In this document: piece after piece, positions 42,630 through 50,965 of the stretch
Layout: each line of letters opens with the position of its first letter
How positions within the stretch are numbered: position 1 is the first letter of the stretch
Assembly (NCBI RefSeq): GCF_001269655.1
Contig: NZ_LHVE01000020.1
Coordinates: 186,001 to 250,000, forward strand
Length of the DNA stretch: 64,000 nt
Direction: 5' to 3'
Source: Pseudomonas thivervalensis
GTDB lineage: Bacteria; Pseudomonadota; Gammaproteobacteria; Pseudomonadales; Pseudomonadaceae
Made by a program: the position numbers and the translations under genes
The notes under the pieces: model-generated
Seen by the model: only the letters and a program-made list of their open reading frames with translations
What the model was told of the DNA's origin: nothing
Database searches by the model: none

Positions 42630-42644
42630 TTACGGTTGGCGTAA
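42630..42644. promoter_or_regulatory. Candidate MdcR (LysR-type) binding dyad upstream of mdcA
   Basis: A perfect TTACG-GTTGG-CGTAA dyad of 15 bases, 83 bases before the mdcA start. LysR-type activators bind such dyads at about -60. The position suits mdcA, but binding is inferred. Confidence 0.45.
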
Positions 42645-42711
42645 TGGTTATTCGAGTACGAACTATCTGTGGGATCGAGCTTGTGGCAAAGCCACTGATC
42701 GGATTAGCGCT

Positions 42712-42832
42712 CAACCTGTCGACCCTGACAGTAGCCAAGCAGGCCTCCTCGGCGTCTAGTGGATCCTGCTGCGATTGGTTATGTCCGGCTTCAAGGGCAG
42801 GGTCGACAGCGCAAATGATTGGAGACACTAAT
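42712..42832 (+). repeat. Shared leader, copy 1 (upstream of first paralog)
   Basis: A 121-base stretch running from CAACCTGTCGACCCTGACAG to the ATG at 42833. It aligns without net length change to 43630-43750. Shared blocks are CAACCTGTC, ACAGTAGCCAA, TAATGTCCG-like TTATGTCCG, GGGCAGGGTC-ACAGC and the GGAG site. Weaker similarity continues about 27 bases further upstream. A small hairpin CTGTC-GACCCT-GACAG is present. Confidence 0.75.
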
Positions 42833-43324
42833 ATGAAATTCCCTGATGAAACTGACTTCGAATCGAATGGGCGCAACGGATGGGAAGATGGCGAAGGCAT
42901 CACAGGAGAACTTATTACGGTAGATGGGAATACTTTCTGGAAAGGTGAACTGAAGCCCATAACGACCTTTCCTTCCTTCGGCACATCTCTGAAGAAAAAA
43001 TTCACGTTTCTGAGCAAAGAAGAAAGAACCGACTTTTACTGTATATCCTTTAATTATCGCGTTCACAAACTCGAAGTTGACGAGGCAAGATTCCTTGTTC
43101 TTTCCCTCGCCATAGGGAACCCAAAAATCTCCTTCAATTTAGATAACGATTTGGATGAAAACACTGAAGTAGACAAATGGCTGCTGGCGACGACGGAGAC
43201 AAACCCCTACCAGTGGTTCGCGCAGTCAAACGAAATAATTCAGATTGGCACGCGTGGCGCTCTAGCCGAGACAAAATCCCGTCGAATAGATATCGATAAC
43301 ATCTATGTTTGGAAACAGACCTAG
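42833..43324 (+). CDS. Unknown protein, first of a paralogous pair (163 aa)
   Basis: The ATG at 42833 follows GGAG by about eight bases. The protein begins MKFPDETDFESNGRNGWEDG and ends RRIDIDNIYVWKQT. It has no signal peptide or membrane segment, is acidic, and has lower GC than its neighbours. The N-terminal DFE-x-NGW-x-x-G and C-terminal IDIDNI-x-V patterns recur in the next gene and resemble the edge strands of jelly-roll carbohydrate-binding modules, which is only a fold guess. The pair sits between the malonate cluster and the Pil-Chp cluster, surrounded by repeats, and looks like accessory DNA. I do not recognise a function. Confidence 0.75.
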   Translation: MKFPDETDFESNGRNGWEDGEGITGELITVDGNTFWKGELKPITTFPSFGTSLKKKFTFLSKEERTDFYCISFNYRVHKLEVDEARFLVLSLAIGNPKISFNLDNDLDENTEVDKWLLATTETNPYQWFAQSNEIIQIGTRGALAETKSRRIDIDNIYVWKQT

Positions 43325-43394
43325 TGCAGATAAATGTGGGGCACCCTCAAGGTGACTCGCGATGACGGCGGACCAGTCATTGCCTGTCACTCCG

Positions 43395-43549
43395 CTATCG
43401 CGAGCAGCTCGCACACAGGCTTTTGGTCGTTTATAAGATCAATGTCCACCGCCAATCTTGTAGGAGCAAAGCTTGCTCGCGATAGCGATGGATCTGTCTG
43501 CATCAATGCTGAATGTGCCGCCTTCGCGAGCAAGCTCGCTCCCACAGGG
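43395..43549. repeat. Cluster of three family A REP copies, partly degenerate
   Basis: Degenerate copy ATCGCGAGCAGCTCGCACAC (43397 on), a second GTAGGAGCAAAGCTTGCTCG (43459-43485, insertion of AA), and an intact TCGCGAGCAAGCTCGCTCCC (43523-43545). They fill the front half of the 426-base gap between the two paralogs. The rest is the shared leader and unmatched sequence. Confidence 0.8.
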
Positions 43550-43629
43550 GAATGAGGTGCCTTCGAAATTTTCGGAACAACCCTCTGGCCTGTGCTCCCA
43601 ATGCATAGCCGCTTGTCGGATGGCGGCTT

Positions 43630-43750
43630 CAACCTGTCAATCCTTACAGTAGCCAAACAACGGTCTCCAGCGCCCACTAAGCTGCGCTGCGGCCTGTAAT
43701 GTCCGATTGCACGGGCAGGGTCAACAGCACCTGCACTGGAGAGGGACAAT
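43630..43750 (+). repeat. Shared leader, copy 2 (upstream of second paralog)
   Basis: Exactly the same length (121 bases) from CAACCTGTC to the ATG as copy 1. The small hairpin is kept as CTGT-CAATCCTT-ACAG, although its loop has changed. GGGCAGGGTC-ACAGC and the ribosome site GGAGAGG are retained. Confidence 0.75.
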
Positions 43751-44250
43751 ATGAAACGTTTCGAAGACTATACCGATTTCGAAGGTGAAAACTGGAATGG
43801 GTGGATGAATGGCCGTGGTTTGCCTACCGGGGAACTCAAGACTGGCGAAAATGGAAACATGTACTGGAGTGGGTTGCTGAAAGGCGCTCCGGGGACGTTT
43901 TACAAAATTCAGCCTTCTCTATTAAAAAGGTTTTCTTTTCAGAGTGCCGAGGAAAGACGGGCGTTATATGAGGTGTACTTCCTCTATCGCATTCACGAAA
44001 GGGAACCGGATGAAGCGAAGGATATCGCGATCGCGGTGTGCTCGGAGGGAGGGTTGTGGGAAGCCACACCAATGTGACCGATGAAACGCCAGTTGGACAA
44101 TGGCTGAAGGGATACGAGCCCGGCGCAGCCTGGTTCGCGGGAGGAGCCCAAGAACTCTGGATTGGCACGGGGGGCGGTTTGGATTCTGCATTCCGCAAAG
44201 TGGATATCGATAACATTCGGGTGAAACGGGTAACAAGCAAGTCTGAATAG
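43751..44250 (+). pseudogene. Second paralog of the unknown protein, frameshifted
   Basis: Frame 1 runs from the ATG at 43751 (MKRFEDYTDFEGENWNGWMNG) to a stop at 44077 (108 codons). The matching C-terminal half continues in another frame from about 44038 to 44250 and ends VDIDNIRVKRV, like the intact paralog. The join lies at about 44036-44041, in GTGTGCTC. Removing one base there or restoring a lost GT pair would merge the frames into a protein of about 165 residues. It may be a decayed gene, a slippage-controlled gene or a sequencing error. Confidence 0.75.
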
Positions 44251-44299
44251 TAGAATGAAAAAATCGCCCCGGCTGATTTTGACGGTCTAGCTGTATTCA

Positions 44300-44390
44300 A
44301 CGGGAGCGAGCTTGCTCGCGATAGCAGCCCGATAGTCAGTATTGTTGTGACCTGACTCTCCGCCATCGCGAGCAAGCTCGCTCCCACAGT
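44300..44390. repeat. REPIN family A
   Basis: Arms GGGAGCGAGCTTGCTCGCGA (44302-44321) and ATCGCGAGCAAGCTCGCTCC (44365-44386), between the frameshifted gene and chpC. Confidence 0.9.
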
Positions 44391-44395
44391 CGAAC

Positions 44396-44857
44396 TCAAG
44401 TGCTGACCAGCCCCGCTGCAACCACCAACTCTTCCAACGCCAACAGATCCGGCACTTTCGCCACATGTTCCCCCACTTGCACCGCCGCCTGTTCCAGCCC
44501 GCACAGCGGCACGTCGACGTAGCTCAACTGGGTGTCGAGCTTGCAGGAGCGGGGGATGCCTTGCACCAGCAGCGCAATGAAGCGCAACTCCGGCCGCCCG
44601 CCCAAGGCGTTGAGCACGACGATGCGCACGCGCTCGCCCATCACGGTTTTCTGCCCGCAGGCCGATTCGAAGCTCAGCAGCGGGATTTGCCGTTCGCGCC
44701 AGCTCACCCAGCCCAGGAACCACGGCGGGGTGTCCAGATCGAAGGCGCTGCTTTGGTAGTCGATCAGTTCGGCCACCGCCACGTTGGGCAGGATCAAATG
44801 CCGATCGGCCAGGGGCAGCAATAACCCGGTGAGGTGGCTGGTGCGATGTTCATGCAT
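44396..44857 (-). CDS. chpC: CheW-domain protein ChpC
   Basis: A 153-residue CheW-like coupling protein. The fold begins LTGLLLPLADRHLILPNVAVAELIDY and continues WFLGWVSWRERQIPLLSFE, the central CheW signature. In P. aeruginosa ChpC is the last protein of the Pil-Chp system. The start at 44857 overlaps the chpA stop by eight bases. No chpB methylesterase gene lies between chpA and chpC here. Confidence 0.9.
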   Translation of the reverse strand: MHEHRTSHLTGLLLPLADRHLILPNVAVAELIDYQSSAFDLDTPPWFLGWVSWRERQIPLLSFESACGQKTVMGERVRIVVLNALGGRPELRFIALLVQGIPRSCKLDTQLSYVDVPLCGLEQAAVQVGEHVAKVPDLLALEELVVAAGLVST

Positions 44858-47800
44858 GGGTTTTGCTCCAGTAGGCGATGCTGTCGAGCAGCACCGATTC
44901 CTGGTACGGCTTGCCCAGGTAGTCGTTGACGCCGATGGCCATGGCGCGGTCGCGGTGTTTCTGGCCGGTGCGGGAGGTGATCATGATGATCGGCAGGTGC
45001 GCCAGGCGTGGGTCGTTGCGCACTTGGCTGGCCACTTCGAAACCATCCATGCGCGGCATCTCGATGTCCAGCAGCATCAGGTCGGGCGCGTGTTCGGCCA
45101 GTAGCGCCATGGCATCCACGCCGTCCTTGGCGGTCAGGACGTGCATGCCATGGCGCTCCAGCAGGCGGCTGGTGACCTTGCGCACCGTCACCGAGTCATC
45201 CACCACCAGCACCAGCAGTGGCCGTTGCGGTTCGCCCTCGCCTTCCGCCGGCACCTGGCGGCGCGGAACCTGGTGGGGCAAGGCGCGGATCGGCGCCAAC
45301 AGGTCGAGGATCAGCACCACCCGGCCATCTCCCAGGATCGTCGCTCCGGACAGGCCCTGCACCGCCGAGAATTGCGGCCCCAGGCTCTTGACCACGATCT
45401 CCCGGGTCCCGGCAATGGCGTCCACCTGCACGGCGACGTGCCGCTCGTTGCACTGCACCAGCAGCACTGGCAGGGGTTGGCTCTGGCCCAGCAGTTTCGG
45501 GCGGGCGCCGGTTTTCAGCAGCTCGCCCAGGTAGCACAGCTCATAGCGCTGCCCGGCGTAGGTGTAGGTCGGCGGATCGAGCTGGTAATAGCCATCCAGC
45601 TCGGCGGGCAACACCCGGACCATGCTTTCGATGGCGTTCAACGGGATCGCGTACTGGTCGTCGTGACAATGCACCATCAACGCCCGGTTCACCGCCACGG
45701 TAAACGGCAGGCGAATGCGGAAATGCACGCCCTGCCCCGGCGTGGAATCAATCGTCATGCTGCCGCCCAGTTGCCGTACTTCTTCGTGGACCACGTCCAT
45801 GCCGACGCCGCGCCCGGAGATCTGAGTGATTTTTTCCGCCGTGGAAAATCCCGGTTGCAGGATGAACTGCAGCACGTCGCGGTCGCTGATGTCACTGTCC
45901 GACGCCAGCAGGCCACGTTTGATCGCCTTGTTCCGCACCGCCTCTAGCGGCACACCGGCGCCGTCGTCGCGGATGTCGAAAATGATGTCGCCGCCCTCCC
46001 GGGACAGGTCGAGGCTGATGCGCCCTCGTGCCGGCTTGCCGGCGGCGATGCGCACGTCGGCCGGCTCCAGGCCGTGGTCGACGGCGTTGCGCAGCATGTG
46101 TTCCAGCGGCGCGGCCATGCGTTCCAGGACGTTACGGTCCATCTCGCCGTCGGCATTGCCGACCATGAATTCCACGTCTTTGCCCAACTCTTGCGCCACT
46201 TGCCGGACGATGCGCTTGAGCCGCGGCAACATGCGCTCGAACGGCACCATGCGCGTGCGCATCAGGCCTTCCTGGAGTTCGGTGTTGATCCGCCCCTGCT
46301 GTTGCAACAGGACTTCGGCGTCGTGGTTGCTGCGATCCAGGGTTTCCTTGAGTTCGAGCAGGTCCGAGGCGGACTCGAACAGCGCCCGGGACAGTTGCTG
46401 CAACTGGGAATGGCGGTCCATTTCCAGTGGGTCGAACTCTTCGTAGCCCAAGTGCTCGGCTTCTACCTGCTGGCGGCTGAGAATCCGCCCCTGGGTCTCG
46501 GTGTCCAGGCGCCGCAACTGGTCGCGCATGCGCTCGATGGTGGTTTCCATTTCGCTCAGGGCCACATGTGCGTCGTTGACCTGCTGTTCGATGCGTCCAC
46601 GGAAGATCGAGGTTTCGCCCGCGAGGTTCACCAGGTCGTCGAGCAGTTCGGCGGAAACCTTGACCATGTCCGCACCGTCGCCTGCCGCGTTGGGGTCCGG
46701 TCTGGCCGGCGCCGCGGGCGGGCTCACGGAGGCGGTGGGGGACGGTTCCGGTGTTGGGCCAGCCTGCGGTGTAGTTGTCTCCTGGGGATGATTCACTGCC
46801 TGGATCTGCGCGATCAGCCGGTCGGCCAGCGGGCACGGATGGCCGGCGCGCACCGCGTCGAGCATCTGCGCCAGTCGGTCATGGCTGCTTTGCAGCAAGG
46901 TGAACAGGGTCGGGGTCGGTTGGAGCAGGCCCGCCGACAGGCCTTCGTAGAGGTTTTCCAGTTCGTGGGCCAGGTCGCCGATGGGGACGATTTCCACCAT
47001 CCGCGCACCGCCCTTGAGGGTGTGCAAATCCCGCAGAAGGGTTTCCACGGCCTGGCGGTTTGACGGTTCTTCCTGCCAGCGCAACAGCGCCGCGCCTGAG
47101 CTGTCGAGGATATCGAAGCCTTCTTCGAGGAAGATTTCCAGCAATTCAGGATCATGACCGGTGCCGTCGGCCTGGGCCGCTGCGCTGGTCTCGATGGCGT
47201 TCGGCTTGTCCTGGCGGAACCGTCGGATGGCGTCGATCAGCGCAACGGGATCGCCCAACGGCTGGCCCTGTTGCAACTGCCCGAGCAACAGGTCGAGGCG
47301 TTCGTGACTGCTGTCGAGCAACTGCGCCAGCTCCTCGCTGTAGCTGTAGCGCCGGTCCACCAGCCCTTCGTAGAGGTTTTCCAGCTCCTGGGCCAGGTCG
47401 CTCACTGGCCGGATGTCGGCCATCCGCGCGCCGCCCTTGAGGGTGTGCAAATCACGTTGCAGCGAGGACAACGGCGCGCCGTTGTCCGGATCGGCCAACC
47501 AGCGTTGCAAGGCCTGGGCGGCACTTTCGAGGATGTCCTGGGCCTCTTCGAGGAAAATCGACGCGAGGTCATCTTCCACCGAGGTCTCGGCGGGCGCGTC
47601 GCGTTCCATTTCCGCTGTGGCATGGCCCAGCTCGCGGATGCTCAAGGTGCGGCTGCCGTCGCTGCGGATCAGGCCGGTGGCCGACGGGTCGAGGCTCTCC
47701 TGGAGCAGACGACGCAGGGCCTCGACCCGCTCGGGTTGCGGGCGCACATGCTGCCCGGCCGCCAGTTGATCGAGCATGTCGATCAGCGCTTCATGGGCGT

Positions 47801-50783
47801 GCTGCGCTTGCCGGAAAAATTCATCGCTGACCGCCAGGCTGCTTTCTTCCACCGCGCCATAGAGGTCCAGCAAGGCTTCGCAGAGTTCGTCCACCGGGTG
47901 CAGGTCGGCCAGGTGCGCGCCTTCGCCGAGGGTGGTCAGTTCGTCCAGCAGCGCACTCAATTCCTGGCCTTCGCCGGGGTGCTGCTGCCAGCGCTGCAAG
48001 AGGCTTTCGGCGTCCAGCAGGATGTCCATGCCCTGGGCGAGGAAGTTGTTGATCAGTTGTGGATCGCGCTTGGTCCTTAGTGCTTTGTCCGGCGCACTGT
48101 TGGCGGCGTGCAGACGCTCGGCCAGCAGGGCCTGGGCGCGCGGGATCAAATCCCCGGCGCCGGGGATCGGCGTCAGCGGCTCGCTGTGCAACCGGCGCAG
48201 GCCGAGGCGCAGCAGTCCCTCCGCCTCCAGCAGCAATTCCACCTCATCCAGGTCGAGGGCGATCAGGTGCGCCCGGTATTCCCGGGCCAGCTCATCCATC
48301 GCACCGGCCAGCTCGGCGATGGGCTGCACGCCGGCCATGGACGCGCTGCCCTTGAGGGTGTGCAAGGCCCGTTGCAACTCATCGCTGGCCTGCAATGGCA
48401 GGTGGTCGGCCGCCTGGTCGAGAAAACGGTTGAGGCTGGCGAGGTGGCCCTGGGCTTCGTTGTCGAAGATTTTCAACAACAGCGGATCGAGGGCGGCTAC
48501 GTCCTGCTCGTCGTCATCGTCTTCATCGCCGCCCTTGGCCAGGACATGGGCACGGGCGGCCAAGCGATCGACATCGTCGCGCTGGCGCTGCCGATTGGCG
48601 GCGAAGTCGGCCACCAGATCCGGCAACAACTGCAGCGTGTCTTCGATCAACTGGCGCACCGATGTTCCTGGCTCAATGCTGTGCTCCAGTACCCGGTTGA
48701 GCAGGTTTTCCATGGCCCAGGCCAGCTCGCCCAACACCAGCGCCCGGACCATCCGGCCGCTGCCTTTCAAGGTATGGAACGCCCGGCGCAGTTCGCCCAG
48801 GGCAACAGCGTCGTCGGGGTGCGCACTCCAGCGCGGCAGATATTCACGCAGGACGTCCAGTACCTCGGCGGTTTCTTCGAGGAAGACCTCGCGTAACTCG
48901 TCGTCCACCGGGCTTTCGTCCAGTGGCGGCGGCAACAGGCTGCCCGGGGTGCTCCTGGCCGGCGGGTTGACCGCCGAGACCGGACTGGCAAGCACCTCGG
49001 CCAAGGACTGCACCGTCTGCGGGTCATCCAGCTCCTGCAAGTCCTGCATGACCTGGGCTTCGTTGGGGCTCAGCACATCGTCGAGTACCGGCACCCGTGC
49101 TTCGTCAGGGTAATAGCCGAGCGCGGCCAGACTCCGCTCGACCCCATCGAGCAACGGCTCGCCAGGGGTTTCCGAGTCTTCGCTCAAGCGCTCCAGGTAG
49201 TATTCGAGGCCGGTGATCACGTCGGCCAGGTGATCGAGTTCTTCCCAACCCGGCTGGGCCTGCTCCAGCAGCAGGTGGTCGCGGATGAATGCGTTGCAGG
49301 CCTCGACCAGGCTGGCGGCACGGCTCAGGGGGATCATCGCCAGCGCGCCGCGCACCTGGGTCAGCAGCGCCGGCAAGGGTTGCAGTTGTTCGCTGTTCCA
49401 GTCCGCGTCGATGTAGTCGACGATCATGTCCTTGGCCTGTTGCAGGCAGGTGTGGGCTTCCTTGATGACGATCTGGTGGATCTGGGTCAGGTCGGTGGTG
49501 GGCAGGTGGGTGTCTTCGCGGCTCTCGGGCTCGACGGTGCCGACCATGCCGGCCAGGGTCGCCTCGACGTAGAGCAAGGCCCCGGCGACGTCCATGAGGG
49601 TCGCGTCATCCGGCTCGCGCTGGCCCTGGGCGAGGCTCAGGACCACCGCCAGTTGATCGATGATGACCTTGCGCGGCTGGCCGAAACCCAGCACCGCCAG
49701 GGTGTCGGCGATCTGCCGCAGCGGCGCCAGCAGGCTGTCCAGCTCCGAGGCGTGCTGGCGATCGCTGCGCACGAACAGGTCCAGGCGTTCCTTGACCCGT
49801 ACCAACTCCTCGCACAGCGCGGCGAGCACCGAGCGCATGGCGTCGCGGTCGGGCCCGGCCAGGCGCGCGCGTTCTTCGTCGACCATGGCGCTGTCGGGCA
49901 GCGCGTCGTCCAGTGAGTAGCGTTCTTTCATGATCTGCATCTGCCCGCTGGGATGTTCGGCCTTGGCAATATAGAACAACAAGCTCTTGAGCAGGTGGGG
50001 CGGTGCCAGCTGATTGATGCCGGGCATGCCTTGGTCCAGCAGGCGCTTGAGTTCCTTGTCGGCTTCCTTGAACAGGCTGCGCAGCGCCGGGCTGTTGGCG
50101 ATGCGCCCGTCACGCATGCCTTCGACCAGTGCCGAGGCCACCTGCCATAACGCATTGAGCGGCGCCCCGGCGCACAAGGTTTCCAGGCGCTGGAAGACCT
50201 TGGCCAGGTAACCGAGGTGGGTCGCGTCATCCTGTTCGCGCAACAGGCCCACCAGGGCCATTTGCAGGGTCTGGCGCCATTTGCGCAAGGTGTTTGGCAG
50301 GTCGGCGGGCTCGAGGCGCTGCAAGGCCTCGTCGTCAAGCGGCGCAATATCGGGCAACTCGGGGCTGAACAGGCTGGTTTCCGACAACAGGCTCTCGCCC
50401 CGGGCACTGCGCAGGTCGTTGATCAAGGGCAGCACCACCAGCGGCAGGTCGCGGCGGGCACCTTGTACGCGGTCCAGGTAGATCGGCAGCTGCCCCAGGG
50501 CCTGGCTCAACAGGCTGATGGCTTCGTCGCGATGGGTGACGCGGTTGTCCTGCAGGGCGGCGCACAGCTGCTCCATCTCCTCGGCCAGCAGCGCCGCACC
50601 GTAGAACTCGACCATCTGCAGGCCGCCATGGACCTGGTGAATGCAGGCCAGGCATTGCCCGAGGGCATCCGACGCCTGCGGATCGTCCAGCAGGCGGTTG
50701 AGGGCCAGATGAGCCTGCTTCAGCGTTTCGGCAATCTCGCCCTTGACCCATTCCAGGGCCACGTAGTCGTGCCGATCACCCAT
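44850..50783 (-). CDS. chpA: Hybrid sensor kinase ChpA of the Pil-Chp system
   Basis: A 1977-residue CheA-type kinase. Histidine phosphotransfer motifs are seen at H49 (ACIHQVHGG), H670 (FHTLKGSGRM), H808 (LHTLKGSASM), H1113 and H1254 (both LHTLKGGARM). A degenerate copy near residue 950 has lost the histidine (ELTTLGEGAHLADLHPVDEL). The kinase core follows (HMLRNAVDHGLE, DDGAGV, GRGVGMDVV), then a CheW domain and a C-terminal receiver from about residue 1858 with phospho-aspartate D1906 (MLLDIEMP). The ATG at 50783 follows GGAG and is preferred to a GTG two codons upstream. It controls type IV pilus activity and cAMP in P. aeruginosa, where ChpA is longer (about 2470 residues). Confidence 0.95.
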   Translation of the reverse strand: MGDRHDYVALEWVKGEIAETLKQAHLALNRLLDDPQASDALGQCLACIHQVHGGLQMVEFYGAALLAEEMEQLCAALQDNRVTHRDEAISLLSQALGQLPIYLDRVQGARRDLPLVVLPLINDLRSARGESLLSETSLFSPELPDIAPLDDEALQRLEPADLPNTLRKWRQTLQMALVGLLREQDDATHLGYLAKVFQRLETLCAGAPLNALWQVASALVEGMRDGRIANSPALRSLFKEADKELKRLLDQGMPGINQLAPPHLLKSLLFYIAKAEHPSGQMQIMKERYSLDDALPDSAMVDEERARLAGPDRDAMRSVLAALCEELVRVKERLDLFVRSDRQHASELDSLLAPLRQIADTLAVLGFGQPRKVIIDQLAVVLSLAQGQREPDDATLMDVAGALLYVEATLAGMVGTVEPESREDTHLPTTDLTQIHQIVIKEAHTCLQQAKDMIVDYIDADWNSEQLQPLPALLTQVRGALAMIPLSRAASLVEACNAFIRDHLLLEQAQPGWEELDHLADVITGLEYYLERLSEDSETPGEPLLDGVERSLAALGYYPDEARVPVLDDVLSPNEAQVMQDLQELDDPQTVQSLAEVLASPVSAVNPPARSTPGSLLPPPLDESPVDDELREVFLEETAEVLDVLREYLPRWSAHPDDAVALGELRRAFHTLKGSGRMVRALVLGELAWAMENLLNRVLEHSIEPGTSVRQLIEDTLQLLPDLVADFAANRQRQRDDVDRLAARAHVLAKGGDEDDDDEQDVAALDPLLLKIFDNEAQGHLASLNRFLDQAADHLPLQASDELQRALHTLKGSASMAGVQPIAELAGAMDELAREYRAHLIALDLDEVELLLEAEGLLRLGLRRLHSEPLTPIPGAGDLIPRAQALLAERLHAANSAPDKALRTKRDPQLINNFLAQGMDILLDAESLLQRWQQHPGEGQELSALLDELTTLGEGAHLADLHPVDELCEALLDLYGAVEESSLAVSDEFFRQAQHAHEALIDMLDQLAAGQHVRPQPERVEALRRLLQESLDPSATGLIRSDGSRTLSIRELGHATAEMERDAPAETSVEDDLASIFLEEAQDILESAAQALQRWLADPDNGAPLSSLQRDLHTLKGGARMADIRPVSDLAQELENLYEGLVDRRYSYSEELAQLLDSSHERLDLLLGQLQQGQPLGDPVALIDAIRRFRQDKPNAIETSAAAQADGTGHDPELLEIFLEEGFDILDSSGAALLRWQEEPSNRQAVETLLRDLHTLKGGARMVEIVPIGDLAHELENLYEGLSAGLLQPTPTLFTLLQSSHDRLAQMLDAVRAGHPCPLADRLIAQIQAVNHPQETTTPQAGPTPEPSPTASVSPPAAPARPDPNAAGDGADMVKVSAELLDDLVNLAGETSIFRGRIEQQVNDAHVALSEMETTIERMRDQLRRLDTETQGRILSRQQVEAEHLGYEEFDPLEMDRHSQLQQLSRALFESASDLLELKETLDRSNHDAEVLLQQQGRINTELQEGLMRTRMVPFERMLPRLKRIVRQVAQELGKDVEFMVGNADGEMDRNVLERMAAPLEHMLRNAVDHGLEPADVRIAAGKPARGRISLDLSREGGDIIFDIRDDGAGVPLEAVRNKAIKRGLLASDSDISDRDVLQFILQPGFSTAEKITQISGRGVGMDVVHEEVRQLGGSMTIDSTPGQGVHFRIRLPFTVAVNRALMVHCHDDQYAIPLNAIESMVRVLPAELDGYYQLDPPTYTYAGQRYELCYLGELLKTGARPKLLGQSQPLPVLLVQCNERHVAVQVDAIAGTREIVVKSLGPQFSAVQGLSGATILGDGRVVLILDLLAPIRALPHQVPRRQVPAEGEGEPQRPLLVLVVDDSVTVRKVTSRLLERHGMHVLTAKDGVDAMALLAEHAPDLMLLDIEMPRMDGFEVASQVRNDPRLAHLPIIMITSRTGQKHRDRAMAIGVNDYLGKPYQESVLLDSIAYWSKTHA

Positions 50784-50828
50784 AACCACTCCAAATCAAA
50801 GTCATATGCAGCAGGAGCACATCAGCCT

Positions 50829-50925
50829 TTGTGGCGAGGGAGCTTGCTCCCGCTTGAGCGCGCAGCGCTCATAAAAACCTGGGGCCGCTGCGCAGCCCAG
50901 CGGGAGCAAGCTCCCTCGCCACAAA
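50829..50925. repeat. REPIN family B
   Basis: Arms TGTGGCGAGGGAGCTTGCTC and GAGCAAGCTCCCTCGCCACA. It occupies the pilJ-chpA gap, the place where pilK lies in P. aeruginosa. Confidence 0.9.
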
Positions 50926-50965
50926 AGCGCCCTTGCCACAGGTGCATCCCCTGCCAGCAGGTCCA

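Noticed and set aside
42705..42832. An integron attC recombination site in the leader of the unknown genes
   Set aside because: GCTCAAC fits one attC half-core, but no matching GTTRRRY core is found at the other end, the dyad is not kept in copy 2, and no integrase is present. A cassette origin remains possible but unsupported.
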